Positions 42,905-51,705 of a DNA stretch of 64,000 nt are shown here, one piece after another (position 1 is the first letter of the stretch; every line of letters begins with the position of its first letter). Source of the DNA: UBA11524 sp045591175 (lineage in GTDB: Bacteria; Bacillota; Clostridia; Christensenellales; Aristaeellaceae). The notes beneath the pieces are model-generated. The model saw only the letters and a list, made by a program, of their open reading frames with translations, was not told the DNA's origin and ran no database searches. The stretch is from contig JAZNSI010000020.1 in assembly GCA_045591175.1 (NCBI GenBank), positions 62,001 through 126,000 of the forward strand, written 5' to 3'. Position numbers and translations under genes: made by a program.

Positions 42905-43543
42905 ATGAAAAAACTGCTTGCGATCCTGCTGATGCTCCTGCTGCCGTGGACGGCAATGGCGGATGCGCCGCCCGCCTTTGCGCCGGCGTTGTTCAACGCC
43001 ACGCCTGCGGAATTTGCCCGCGCCTGCGAGGAAGCCCTCGCAGACACTACCCTGGCAGGCTCCGTCGTCGCAGAGAAGGACGGCGTCCCCCTCGTCGACT
43101 GGAGCGAATATTTCGCCTTCGCGGTGCTGCGCCGCCCCGACGGACTGCTGATGCTGTGCCATTTTGTCCCCATGGGGGAAAGTCTGTCGCTGGAATGGCA
43201 CAATGATCTGCTGATTTCCCATTATCAGAATGTGTCCATGACGATGCAGGGCGCAGCCTGGTCGGGCGGAGCCTTGCCGGCGATGCGCATGCAGGAGAGC
43301 TTTCTGTTGACCATCATTCTCCAACAGCACGACGGCACACAGCTGAGCCTCACGGCCGACCTATACAGGGACGGCTGGCGGGTGAAGGAAATGGCGCTGT
43401 ACGCCCCGGCGGCGGATGGTCGCTGGTCGACGGCCCTGCGTCTGCCGGAAGGCTGCCTGGCTGAGGACATCTACCTTGCCACCTGCAAGCCGGATGACTG
43501 GCGCAGGGGCGAACAGGAGGAGGATGTGCAGTATGGGTGGTAA
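42905..43543 (+). CDS. Exported protein of unknown function
   Basis: A 212-residue protein with a clear signal peptide (MKKLLAILLMLLLP, cleavage near AMA-DAP, residue 20). The mature part is a mixed alpha/beta protein with few cysteines and no motif I recognise. AAAGGTGG precedes ATG 42905. It overlaps the next gene by 11 bp, so the two are coupled. Confidence 0.7.
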   Translation: MKKLLAILLMLLLPWTAMADAPPAFAPALFNATPAEFARACEEALADTTLAGSVVAEKDGVPLVDWSEYFAFAVLRRPDGLLMLCHFVPMGESLSLEWHNDLLISHYQNVSMTMQGAAWSGGALPAMRMQESFLLTIILQQHDGTQLSLTADLYRDGWRVKEMALYAPAADGRWSTALRLPEGCLAEDIYLATCKPDDWRRGEQEEDVQYGW

Positions 43544-43913
43544 CACTCGGAATGATCTGCGTCGATGGCAATTTTGGCTCGCCCTGCTGGCCAACTGGGC
43601 GCTGGTGCCCTTTGCCTGGCTGACCTACCGGGGCGGCGGGCCCGTGTGGGGCGCGTATCTGCTGATCCAGGTGGGCACGATCTGGCTGAATGACAAGGCG
43701 TCCGGCAGCCGCTGGACGCTGGTGCTCCTGTGTGCAAACCTGATTGCGGCAACCGGCGTCGCCCATTGGCTGTCCAGCACGCTTTACTGCAGCCGGGTCA
43801 GCGCGGACGAATTGTCCTTTGCCATCGGCGAATTGGGTCTGTACGCCGGCGTGGCGCTGACAGCGGTGATGTCGGTATTCGCGGTTGCAGCCAGGGGCAG
43901 ACGCCGCTCGTAA
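43533..43913 (+). CDS. Small four-helix membrane protein
   Basis: A 126-residue protein with about four membrane segments (near residues 12-30, 38-52, 60-80 and 95-118) and a basic C-terminal RGRRRS. No family was recognised. GGAGGAG lies 9 bases before ATG 43533, inside the end of the upstream gene, so it is probably a partner of the exported protein. Confidence 0.65.
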   Translation: MGGNTRNDLRRWQFWLALLANWALVPFAWLTYRGGGPVWGAYLLIQVGTIWLNDKASGSRWTLVLLCANLIAATGVAHWLSSTLYCSRVSADELSFAIGELGLYAGVALTAVMSVFAVAARGRRRS

Positions 43914-44102
43914 TACCACCCGGCAGCCCGTTTTCAGCAGTCAGCCCTCATTTCTGCGTCTTCCAGCGGGATTTCGGCGGAATATTCGGCTTTTTTCAAT
44001 CGAATCCCGAATGATATCGCCCATCTCCATGTGTCAAAACGGCAGAAAGTCAACCATTTTGTCGGAGTGGCAAAAAACGTTCGTCATTTCTAATTTTACC
44101 CC

Positions 44103-44131
44103 TTTTCATAACGGCCAAAATCATGTATAAT
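44103..44131 (+). promoter_or_regulatory. Promoter of the ribose-phosphate pyrophosphokinase gene
   Basis: TTTTCA and a perfect TATAAT are separated by 17 bp, leaving a leader of about 110 bases. The 333-bp gene-free stretch 43914-44246 otherwise shows no structure that I can name. Confidence 0.65.
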
Positions 44132-44246
44132 ACATGGTGGACCATCTCTGTCCCATCTGTTTTACGATAAGCAACCGTGCGACCAGACAGGTCAAGCGCG
44201 GCCTCAGGGCCGTGACGGATGACAATGCGAAATGAGGTAATTCGGC

Positions 44247-45467
44247 GTGACTGATTTCGTGAGCACCTGGAATGAGGAATCTTTTCTGACCACTCCCGTG
44301 GGCCCGCTGGGCCTGATCGCCATGCGCGGCACCGAGGAGCTCGCTGGTAAGGTAAACCAGTGGCTGCTGAAGTGGCGCAAGCATACTGAGGCTACCACCA
44401 TGCCCGGCGACATGACCACCGCTCCCGGTATGGACCGTGAGGACTTCCTCGTCCGCACGAGCTGCCCGCGCTTTGGCAACGGCGAAGGCAAGGGCCTGAT
44501 CAAGGACTCCGTCCGCGGCCTGGATCTGTATATCCTCTGCGACGTGGGCGCCTACAACTGCACCTACGATATGTACGGCCAGAAGGTTCCCATGTCCCCC
44601 GATGATCATTATATGGACCTGAAGCGCACCATTGCTGCTGTGGGCGGCAAGGCCAAGCGCATCACAGTCATCATGCCGATGCTCTACGGCGGCCGTCAGC
44701 ACCGCCGCAGCAGCCGCGAGTCTCTGGACTGCGCACTGATGCTGCAGGAGCTGGAGCGCATGGGCGTGAACAACCTCATCACCTTTGACGCGCATGATCC
44801 CCGCGTGCAGAACGCCGTTCCCGAGGGCGGCTTCGAAAACGTGATGCCTTCCTACCAGATCTTCAAGGCCCTGCTGAAGAAGGAGAAGACCCTGCAGCTG
44901 GACAAGGAGCATTTGATGATCGTCTCCCCCGACGAGGGCGCTCTGGATCGCAATATCTTCTATGCGTCCGTCCTGGGCGTGGACATGGGCATGTTCTACA
45001 AGCGCCGTGACTACACCCGCATCGTCAATGGCCGCAACCCCATCGTCGCCCACGAGTACATGGGCAACGACCTGGACGGCAAGGACGTGTTCGTCGCTGA
45101 CGACATCCTGTCCTCCGGCGAAAGCATCATCGACGTGGCCCGCAACCTCAAGAAGCGCAACGCCAACCGCATCTTTGCGGCGGTCACCTTCCCCCTGTTC
45201 ACCAACGGCCTGGAGCTGTACAACAAGGCGTATGAGGAAGGTCTCATTGACGGCGTGATCTCCACCAACCTGACCTACCGCACCCCCGAGCTGCAGGCCG
45301 CGCCCTGGTTCATCGAGGCGGATATGTCCAAGTACATTTCCTACATCATCGCCACCCTGAACCATGACCGTTCCCTGTCCAAGCTGCTGAGCCCCTCTGA
45401 CCGCATCGCGGCCCTGAAGGAGCGCTACGAGCAGGAGCAGGTGGCCAGCGGCATCAAGCTGGTGTAA
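44247..45467 (+). CDS. prs: Ribose-phosphate pyrophosphokinase
   Basis: A 406-residue enzyme making PRPP from ribose-5-phosphate and ATP. It shows RRSSRESL near residue 155, the phosphate-binding ITFDAHD segment near residue 180 and the PRPP loop VFVADDILSSGESI near residue 285. It is about 90 residues longer than the usual 315, through an N-terminal extension and an insert near 60-110. This matches a long Clostridia variant rather than classical Prs. The start is GTG 44247 behind GAGGT. It is monocistronic. Confidence 0.9.
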   Translation: MTDFVSTWNEESFLTTPVGPLGLIAMRGTEELAGKVNQWLLKWRKHTEATTMPGDMTTAPGMDREDFLVRTSCPRFGNGEGKGLIKDSVRGLDLYILCDVGAYNCTYDMYGQKVPMSPDDHYMDLKRTIAAVGGKAKRITVIMPMLYGGRQHRRSSRESLDCALMLQELERMGVNNLITFDAHDPRVQNAVPEGGFENVMPSYQIFKALLKKEKTLQLDKEHLMIVSPDEGALDRNIFYASVLGVDMGMFYKRRDYTRIVNGRNPIVAHEYMGNDLDGKDVFVADDILSSGESIIDVARNLKKRNANRIFAAVTFPLFTNGLELYNKAYEEGLIDGVISTNLTYRTPELQAAPWFIEADMSKYISYIIATLNHDRSLSKLLSPSDRIAALKERYEQEQVASGIKLV

Positions 45468-45479
45468 GCAAAGATATGC

Positions 45480-45509
45480 AAAGGGAGTCCCCGTTGGGAC
45501 TCCCTTTTT
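45480..45509 (+). terminator. Terminator of prs
   Basis: AAAGGGAGTCCC/GGGACTCCCTTT stem with a T-run. Confidence 0.92.
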
Positions 45510-45613
45510 GCGTGCTGCAGCGCCGTTTTACAATTTTTCCGGCTCGGTGGGAAGGATTTCCTGCCCTGCATCGTTAATATATTGATGACCCCCACAAAGG
45601 AGGACTTATTGTG

Positions 45614-46726
45614 ATGCTCAAACGCATGCTGACCGCGCTTCTGTGCGCGCTGATGGCGCTTCCCGCCGTTGCGGAGGAAGCCGCGCCCGCCGATCCCGTC
45701 AACACCCCCGGCCGCGAAAGCTGCGGCAAGCCCAACTGCTTCTGGGAAACGCCCATGGATTTCCGCAATGAGGAGACCATGTGGGCCATGCTGACCGCCC
45801 CGATGACGGTGGTGGACGGCAACTTCCGCGCACAGGCAGAGGTCTACGCGGAGCCCAGCGAGGACAGCAAGGTCATCGCGGACGTGACCCGCTCCACCCA
45901 GGGCGTGCATGTGCTGGAGACCCTGGACAATGGCTGGACGAAGATCGAATGCTACTCCAGCTCCTTCTCCGGCAGCCCCACGAAGGCCTACAACGTCCTC
46001 ACCACCGGCTATATCCAGACGGAGCTGCTGATGGAAGTGGAGGTCCGCACGGAATTCGCCCTGGTGGTGGATAAGCTCACCCAGCGGCTCTACATCTACC
46101 AGGACGGCAAACTCTTTGACGAGCTGCTGGTTTCCACGGGCCTGCCCACCAAGAAGGACCCGGAGAACGAGACCCGCTCCGGCGAGTATCTGCTCTTCAG
46201 CCCCACCGGCGCATTCCCCTCCGGCGAGCTGCTGTGCAACTACGGCATCCGCTACAACGACGGCGACCTGATCCATGAGGTGCCCCATATCCCGCGGGAA
46301 AGCGGCGCCTACTACGGCCGCACCGAGCCCCTCCTGGGCCAGCGCGCCAGCCATGGCTGCATCCGCGTGCAGCGCAAGCGCACCGAAAAGGGCGTCAACA
46401 TGCGCTGGATCTGGAACAACATGAAGGACAAGATGAAGACCCGCCTGATCATCTGGGAGGACTGGCAGGGCCGGCAGATCGCCATCCCCGACGCGGAAAC
46501 GCCCCTGTACTACAACCCCAAGAAGGGCAAGGACTACCATGACAGCCCCACCTGCTACGGCGTGGACGACCGGTTTGAACCGCTGACCGCCTTCACCTAC
46601 GGCGAGCTGGAGACGGACGCCTACAAGAAGCTGAAGGTCTGCATCTACTGCAACCCGCCGCTGCGGGAAGCCGCCATCCAGGAGATCAACGCAGCCCATC
46701 TTCCTCAGCCGGAAAGCGCTGAATAA
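45614..46726 (+). CDS. Exported L,D-transpeptidase (YkuD) with SH3-like and Cys-rich ends
   Basis: A 370-residue secreted protein. After a signal peptide (about 1-20) comes an SH3-like region (about 60-135), then a YkuD domain (about 145-280) starting FALVVDKLTQRLYIY, with the catalytic ASHGCIRVQ. It would form 3-3 peptidoglycan cross-links or attach proteins. A C-terminal tail (about 295-370) has YHDSPTCYG and a final CIYCNPP, a pattern like small Ada-type metal-binding ends. GTG 45611 is an alternative start one codon earlier. The GGAGG spacing is 10 bases for ATG. Confidence 0.88.
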   Translation: MLKRMLTALLCALMALPAVAEEAAPADPVNTPGRESCGKPNCFWETPMDFRNEETMWAMLTAPMTVVDGNFRAQAEVYAEPSEDSKVIADVTRSTQGVHVLETLDNGWTKIECYSSSFSGSPTKAYNVLTTGYIQTELLMEVEVRTEFALVVDKLTQRLYIYQDGKLFDELLVSTGLPTKKDPENETRSGEYLLFSPTGAFPSGELLCNYGIRYNDGDLIHEVPHIPRESGAYYGRTEPLLGQRASHGCIRVQRKRTEKGVNMRWIWNNMKDKMKTRLIIWEDWQGRQIAIPDAETPLYYNPKKGKDYHDSPTCYGVDDRFEPLTAFTYGELETDAYKKLKVCIYCNPPLREAAIQEINAAHLPQPESAE

Positions 46727-46729
46727 CAA

Positions 46730-46763
46730 AACCGTCCGCAGTCATGGACTGCGGACGGTTTTT
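46730..46763 (+). terminator. Terminator of the L,D-transpeptidase gene
   Basis: A perfect 14-bp stem AACCGTCCGCAGTC/GACTGCGGACGGTT with a 3-base loop and TTT. It also separates the convergent gene ending at 46767. Confidence 0.92.
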
Positions 46764-46766
46764 GCA

Positions 46767-47432
46767 TCACTTCACGATGGTCAGCCCGGCCAGGATGGCT
46801 TCCGCCTCTGCCAGCATCGCCGCTTCATCCGGCAGCTGCGCGAAATCCATCGTACCGCTGCGGAAGGTCGCGGACACGCAGGCGTTCTTGCCGGTGTCAA
46901 AATAGAAGCTCATGTGAGCGATGGCCGTGCCTTCACCCGACCACTGGGACTCATCGCTGATCAGGTAGATCGCGGTGCATTCCTGCCCGTTGATGGTCAG
47001 CGTGCGGGGTTCGCCGGCCTCCTTATGCAGGCCATAGCCCAGCACCACGGCAGGGTACGCTGCGGCGGAGATCCCCTTCGCACCGGTCACATACACGTCC
47101 TGGACGGCGGCATTTTCGTCATCGGCGATGATGAAGAAATCCTGCTGCACGCCGTCCTTGTAGAGGGAATAGTCGTCGCGGGTGTAGCCTGCGGGGATGG
47201 TGAAATCCGCCAGGTGCTGATAGTTGGGATTCCTGCTGTCGGCGGACACATCAAGGATCAGCCAGTTGTCCTGCTTGCCCTTGAGGGGATCAAAGGCAAC
47301 CTTGCAGCCCATGCACACCAGCACGATCACGGCAATGGCGATCAGGGCGATCACAGCGGCCTTTCCGGGGTTCTGCTTCAGCCAGGCCTGGCATTTGTAG
47401 GGCTTGGCGGATTTCTTGGTCTTCTTGCTCAT
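46767..47432 (-). CDS. Membrane-anchored protein of unknown function
   Basis: A 221-residue protein with a basic Lys-rich N-terminus, one membrane segment (about residues 32-53) and an outer domain of about 165 residues rich in Asp and aromatics. No family was recognised. ATG 47432 has AGGAGG 7 bases before it. The frame continues upstream without a ribosome site. It is monocistronic. Confidence 0.65.
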   Translation of the reverse strand: MSKKTKKSAKPYKCQAWLKQNPGKAAVIALIAIAVIVLVCMGCKVAFDPLKGKQDNWLILDVSADSRNPNYQHLADFTIPAGYTRDDYSLYKDGVQQDFFIIADDENAAVQDVYVTGAKGISAAAYPAVVLGYGLHKEAGEPRTLTINGQECTAIYLISDESQWSGEGTAIAHMSFYFDTGKNACVSATFRSGTMDFAQLPDEAAMLAEAEAILAGLTIVK

Positions 47433-47525
47433 GGGGACGCCTCCTAAACACGGATGTACTCTTTCACAGATTCGCCGTGGACGCGGGATCTTCCTGCCGA
47501 ACAGGCGGAATTTGCTGATTTTCGT

Positions 47526-47554
47526 TTGACGCACCTGCGAAAAGATGGTAAAAT
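47526..47554 (+). promoter_or_regulatory. Promoter of the membrane protein at 47599
   Basis: TTGACG and TAAAAT are separated by 17 bp, 44 bp before the start. Confidence 0.65.
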
Positions 47555-47598
47555 AAACCGTTGCGATCCTGTGATGATCGCCGGTCAGGAGCATCCGC

Positions 47599-48375
47599 AT
47601 GAAGCTGAACCAGCTGTTTTCCAACATGTCCGATATGCGCACGCGCTACGCCCTCCGCCTAGTGGGCCGGGTGATCGTGCTGCTGATCGGCGTTCTTTTC
47701 TGCATCTATGACCCCGCACAATTCGATGTGCTGCAGGGGGCGAATTTCTTCCGATCCTTTACCTGGCTGCACCTTTTGTGGGGCATTTGGGTGATCGACA
47801 TGGCTGCCCAGCTTTTCCCGCTCAAGACGCAGATCTCCCTGGGCAGCCAGAAGCTGTGGAAGATGCGCTTCCAGCCCATCCGCCAGGAGCTGCAGGAGAA
47901 GGTAACCGTTGACGCGCTGAAGAAGTACATCCTCTCCACCACCCGCGCCGCCTATAAGGTGATGCTGGTGTGGATCGTGCTGATCGCGGTGATCGGCGGC
48001 CTCCACCATGCCGGGATCATGTCGAACATTGCGCTGTTCATGACCACCATCGTCTTTTACGTCTGCGACCTGATCTGCGTGCTGATCTGGTGCCCCTTCC
48101 GGCTGATGATGGGCAATCGCTGCTGCACCACCTGCCGCATCTTCAACTGGGATCACCTGATGATGTTCTCTCCCCTGCTCTTCTTCCCCAGCGTGTACTG
48201 CTGGAGCCTGCTGGGGCTGTCCATCGCGGCATGGCTGGTGTGGGAGATCTTCATCTTCCTGCACCCGGAGCGCTTCTGGGAGGGCGCCAACGCTGCTCTC
48301 ACCTGCGCCTCCTGCACGGACAAGCTTTGCACCCAGTATTGCCGCAAGCTGCGGCCGAAGAAGGCTGATAAATGA
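47599..48375 (+). CDS. Multi-spanning membrane protein with cysteine clusters
   Basis: A 258-residue protein with about six membrane segments. Two cysteine clusters are notable: NRCCTTCRIFNWDH near residue 175 between helices and CASCTDKLCTQYC near residue 235 in the C-terminal tail. These could bind a metal or Fe-S cluster on the cytoplasmic face. I do not recognise the family. AGGAG lies 6 bases before ATG 47599. Confidence 0.65.
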   Translation: MKLNQLFSNMSDMRTRYALRLVGRVIVLLIGVLFCIYDPAQFDVLQGANFFRSFTWLHLLWGIWVIDMAAQLFPLKTQISLGSQKLWKMRFQPIRQELQEKVTVDALKKYILSTTRAAYKVMLVWIVLIAVIGGLHHAGIMSNIALFMTTIVFYVCDLICVLIWCPFRLMMGNRCCTTCRIFNWDHLMMFSPLLFFPSVYCWSLLGLSIAAWLVWEIFIFLHPERFWEGANAALTCASCTDKLCTQYCRKLRPKKADK

Positions 48376-48457
48376 ATTATGTCCCGACAGAACGAAATCT
48401 GCCGGGGCTTTTTTGTGGAAATCCGAGCAATAGTTGAGGCGCGAGAGAATCCCTCGC

Positions 48458-48486
48458 TTGTCACGCGCCGGGAACTGTGGCATACT
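48458..48486 (+). promoter_or_regulatory. Promoter of the XRE-bactofilin-like gene
   Basis: TTGTCA and CATACT are separated by 17 bp, 23 bp before the start. Confidence 0.55.
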
Positions 48487-48509
48487 GGTGCCACAAAGGA
48501 GGCGAAAGC

Positions 48510-49145
48510 ATGAAAATCGGAGAGAACATCCGCGCACTGCGGCAAAGCAGGATGCTGACCCAGGAACAGGTGGCGTTGCATCTGGGCGTATCCTCCCAGG
48601 CGGTCAGCAAGTGGGAAACCAGCGCCAACACGCCGGACATCGCGCTGCTGCCCGGGCTGGCGGATCTGTTCGGCGTGACCGTCGATGCGCTGTTTGGCCG
48701 TGAAACGCTGCCGCTACCAGAGGGTTTGCCGCAGGAGGACGACGGCGTCATCCGCGTCGTGCAGCTGCGGGGACGGCAGGTGCTTGCGGTCACGCCCCGC
48801 ATGTCGCCGGACGACCCGGCTATCGAGATCGCATTCCCCCGCAACTGCAACGATCGTACGCAGTATTTCAAGGTGGAGGTGCAGGGGCATGTCATCGCCG
48901 ATGGCAGCATCAACGGAGATGTGGTGTGCCATCAGTCCGTCGAGTGCGGGCAGATCAACGGCGATGTCCGTGTTCAGGGAAATCTAAAGGCCGGAACGAT
49001 CAATTCCATCGGAAGCATCCAGTGCAGCAGTATTTTTGATTGCTATAAGATGCAGGCCAACAACATCATATGCAGCGGCAGTGTGAACTCCGTCAATTTG
49101 ACCTGTGGTCAGATCATCAAGGAGGTTCCGCCAGAGCTGCGGTAA
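48510..49145 (+). CDS. XRE regulator fused to a bactofilin-like beta-helix
   Basis: A 211-residue protein. An XRE HTH (about residues 5-60) contains TQEQVALHLGVSSQAVSKWE. The C-terminal half (about 115-205) consists of short beta-strand repeats of the type VxGxVxxDGSINGDV and GQINGDVRVQGNL, as in polymer-forming bactofilins. This suggests a DNA-binding protein that assembles or senses through a beta-helix. AAAGGAGG lies 7 bases before ATG 48510. It is monocistronic. Confidence 0.8.
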   Translation: MKIGENIRALRQSRMLTQEQVALHLGVSSQAVSKWETSANTPDIALLPGLADLFGVTVDALFGRETLPLPEGLPQEDDGVIRVVQLRGRQVLAVTPRMSPDDPAIEIAFPRNCNDRTQYFKVEVQGHVIADGSINGDVVCHQSVECGQINGDVRVQGNLKAGTINSIGSIQCSSIFDCYKMQANNIICSGSVNSVNLTCGQIIKEVPPELR

Positions 49146-49147
49146 TC

Positions 49148-49175
49148 AAAAGGCTCCCCGCCGGGGGAGCCTTTT
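49148..49175. terminator. Bidirectional terminator
   Basis: AAAAGGCTCCCC/GGGGAGCCTTTT perfect 12-bp stem with a 4-base loop, serving convergent genes on both sides. Confidence 0.9.
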
Positions 49176-49184
49176 GGCGTGTAT

Positions 49185-49433
49185 TTACTTGTGCGCCGTG
49201 CTTTCCACCTCGACCAGTTCGAAGCGGTACTGCTGCGGGCAATCCGGGTATTTCACCCGGTCAACGGGCTCCAGGAACATGCTGAGGGGCCGTACCCACA
49301 ATCCGCCGTCACCGTAGAGCTTGCGGTAGATCACCACAGGCTCGCCGGTCTCGGAGTCGGTGGCAACGTCCTCGACGAGATAGTGGTCGCCCTTGAAGTG
49401 GCGGTAGATGCGGTGCAATTCAATCTTACGCAA
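49185..49433 (-). CDS. DUF1653 family protein
   Basis: An 82-residue soluble protein with the DUF1653 pattern RIYRHFKGDHYLVE, VVIYRKLYG and LWVRPLSMFLE. The function is unknown. It starts at TTG 49433 with GAGGGGG 9 bases upstream. The nearby ATG at 49440 is out of frame. A truncated copy of the same N-terminus lies 95 bp upstream. Confidence 0.8.
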   Translation of the reverse strand: MRKIELHRIYRHFKGDHYLVEDVATDSETGEPVVIYRKLYGDGGLWVRPLSMFLEPVDRVKYPDCPQQYRFELVEVESTAHK

Positions 49434-49527
49434 GGCTCATACCCCCTCATAGTCCGCGCCATGAGGGCGCGAAAATCAGCGATGGGCAAGAGCCCAATCA
49501 ACACGCGGTAGGTCTATGACAGAGAAT

Positions 49528-49614
49528 TCAACTCAATCGCGAGATGCCCGCGGGGGCAGCCCCGCCGCCCTTGAAGTGGCGGTAGATGCGATGAAGCTTT
49601 ATTTCTCTGCTCAT
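49528..49614 (-). pseudogene. Truncated DUF1653 duplicate
   Basis: A 28-codon frame beginning MSREIKLHRIYRHFKGG. It matches the DUF1653 N-terminus to the Lys-Gly of HFKG, then runs into unrelated GC-rich sequence and a stop codon. It starts inside the homoserine dehydrogenase stop codon (ATGA). The core 26 bases differ from the intact copy at one position. The DNA between the two copies (49434-49566) carries several small hairpins, for example CGCGCC/GGCGCG and GCGGGG/CCCCGC. Confidence 0.7.
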
Positions 49615-50891
49615 GCTTCCACCCGAATGACACTTTCCGCCGTGCACACATCCTTGTCGAAGGACTCCAGCGCCTTGCGCAGGGACTTCTCCGGGGCGGC
49701 GTGGGTCACGATGATCAGCGGCACGCGGCCGTCGTCGGCCTTGCCCTTTTGCAGCATCGTGGCGATGGACACGTTCTCCTGGGCCAGCCAGCCGGCGATT
49801 TTCGCCAGCACGCCCGGGCGATCCTCCACGGAAAGCCGTAGGAAGTACTGGCTCTCCCAGTTGTCGTCGAAGATGAGGGAGGGGTCCGCCTCCGCTGTGT
49901 TGGCGAAGGTGGGATGCGCATGAGTCTCCGCCGTTGCGGCCCGCAGGATGTCGCTCACCACCGCAGACGCAGTGGGCATGTCGCCCGCGCCGCGGCCCTG
50001 GAGCATCATCTCCTGACAGGCGTGGCCGTTGAGGTACACGGCGTTGAAGCTGCCGTTGACGGAGGACAGCGGGTGCGCCTGGGGCAGGAAGGTCGGGTGA
50101 ACGCGCACCTGCACGGTGTTGGCCTCCCGCTTGGCGATGGCCAGGAGCTTCAAAACATAGCCCATTTCCTTGCCGCAGGAGATATCCATCGCGGTGATTT
50201 TGGTGATGCCCTCGGTGTACACCTTGGGGAAGGGCACGCGGCCGTGGAACGCCAGGCTCGCCATGATGGAGAGCTTGTAGGCAGCGTCCAGGCCCTCCAC
50301 GTCAGCGGCAGGGTTGGGCTCGGCCAGGCCCAGGCGCTGAGCGTCGCCCAGCACGTCCTTGTAGTCCTCGCCGTTGGCGTACATGCGGGAGAGGATGTAG
50401 TTGGTCGTACCGTTGATGATGCCCATCATATGGCCGATGCGGTTGGCCTGCAGGGAGTTTTGCAGCACGTTGATGATCGGGATCGCGCCGCAGACGCTGG
50501 CCTCATAATACAGGCCGACGTTCTTTTCCTGCGCGGCGGCCTGCAGGCGGTGCCAGTTGAGGGCCAGCGCCACCTTATTGGCAGTGACGACGGTCTTGCC
50601 GGCACGCAGCGCTCGGAGCATGTACTCCGTGGCGGGCTGCTCGCCGCCCATGAATTCCACGACGATGGAGATCTCCGGGTTGGAAACGACCTCCTCCACG
50701 TCGGTGGTCAGGAGCTCTGCGGGCACGGCGCAGGAGCGAGCCTTGTTCACATCGCGCACCAACACCTTCTTGACCTTGATGGACAAGCCATTGTTGCGGT
50801 GGGCAATCTCCTTGCGGAAGTTCTCCAGCAGATTCCACACGCCGCCGCCCACATTGCCGCAGCCCAGGAATCCGATCACGACTTCTTTCAT
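49611..50891 (-). CDS. hom: Homoserine dehydrogenase
   Basis: A 426-residue enzyme reducing aspartate semialdehyde to homoserine for threonine, methionine and isoleucine synthesis. It has an N-terminal Rossmann fold with IGFLGCGNVGGGVW, the catalytic core segment GIINGTTNYILSRM near residue 187 and GLDAAYKLSIMASLAF near residue 222. A C-terminal ACT domain (about 350-426) gives feedback regulation. GGAGG lies 8 bases before ATG 50891. It is the third gene of an operon with panT and coaX. Confidence 0.95.
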   Translation of the reverse strand: MKEVVIGFLGCGNVGGGVWNLLENFRKEIAHRNNGLSIKVKKVLVRDVNKARSCAVPAELLTTDVEEVVSNPEISIVVEFMGGEQPATEYMLRALRAGKTVVTANKVALALNWHRLQAAAQEKNVGLYYEASVCGAIPIINVLQNSLQANRIGHMMGIINGTTNYILSRMYANGEDYKDVLGDAQRLGLAEPNPAADVEGLDAAYKLSIMASLAFHGRVPFPKVYTEGITKITAMDISCGKEMGYVLKLLAIAKREANTVQVRVHPTFLPQAHPLSSVNGSFNAVYLNGHACQEMMLQGRGAGDMPTASAVVSDILRAATAETHAHPTFANTAEADPSLIFDDNWESQYFLRLSVEDRPGVLAKIAGWLAQENVSIATMLQKGKADDGRVPLIIVTHAAPEKSLRKALESFDKDVCTAESVIRVEA

Positions 50892-50907
50892 AAATACAGC
50901 CTCCGTA

Positions 50908-51693
50908 TCATGCCTTATTTCTCTCGTAAATCAGCCTGAGACCCTTGAGGGTCAGCAGGCCGTCCAGCTTGTCGATGACCTTGGTTTCCTCCGCCAGCAG
51001 GACCGCCATGCCGCCGGTGGCGACGACCAGCGCATCGCCGCCCAGCTCCGCCTTCATCCGCTTGACCACATTGGACACCATGCCCACATAGCCGTGGAAC
51101 ATACCGGACTGCAGATTGGTCAGCGTGGTGCGGCCGATGACGTTCTCCGGCTTAGCCAGAGCGAAGCGGGGGAGCTTCGCTGTGCCGGAGGTCAGGGCCT
51201 CCGAGGCCAGCTTGATGCCGGGGAAGATCGCACCGCCGAGGAATGCGCCGGTGCCGTTTTTCTCCCGCTCCACCACGCCGAAGGTGGTCGCGGTGCCGAA
51301 GTCGATGAAGATGACCGGCTTGTCCCCGCCGTATTCGTCATAGGCGGCCACAGCATTGGCGATGCGGTCGCTGCCCAGCTCGCGGGGGTTTTCATAGCGG
51401 ATGTTGATGCCCGTCTTCACGCCGGGGCCGATCACCATGGGCGTGATGCCAAAGTAATTCTGGCACATATGCTCGATGGTGAAGTTGACCGTGGGCACGA
51501 CGGAGGACATCACGATGCCCTCCACGTCCTTGGGGTTGCGGCCCGCGTGCTGGAACAGGTTCATGATGGTGATGCCGTATTCGTCGGAGGTGTTGGTGAT
51601 GCTGGTGGACAAGCGCCAGTAGTTCACCATTTCATCGCCGTCGAAAAGGGCGGTTTTGATGTTGGTATTGCCGATATCCAGTGTGAGAATCAT
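50908..51693 (-). CDS. coaX: Type III pantothenate kinase
   Basis: A 261-residue ASKHA-fold enzyme catalysing the first step of coenzyme A synthesis. It has the phosphate loop DIGNTNIKTALFDG at the N-terminus, IDFGTATTF near residue 130 and GAIFPGIKLASEAL near residue 155. It lies 12 bp after the pantothenate transporter gene, which supports the assignment. AAGGAG precedes the start. Confidence 0.95.
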   Translation of the reverse strand: MILTLDIGNTNIKTALFDGDEMVNYWRLSTSITNTSDEYGITIMNLFQHAGRNPKDVEGIVMSSVVPTVNFTIEHMCQNYFGITPMVIGPGVKTGINIRYENPRELGSDRIANAVAAYDEYGGDKPVIFIDFGTATTFGVVEREKNGTGAFLGGAIFPGIKLASEALTSGTAKLPRFALAKPENVIGRTTLTNLQSGMFHGYVGMVSNVVKRMKAELGGDALVVATGGMAVLLAEETKVIDKLDGLLTLKGLRLIYERNKA

Positions 51694-51705
51694 GGTGATG
51701 GCTCC

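Noticed and set aside
49516..49923. Plus-strand open frame over the end of hom
   Set aside because: Antisense of the ACT-domain end of homoserine dehydrogenase, with no motif or ribosome site.
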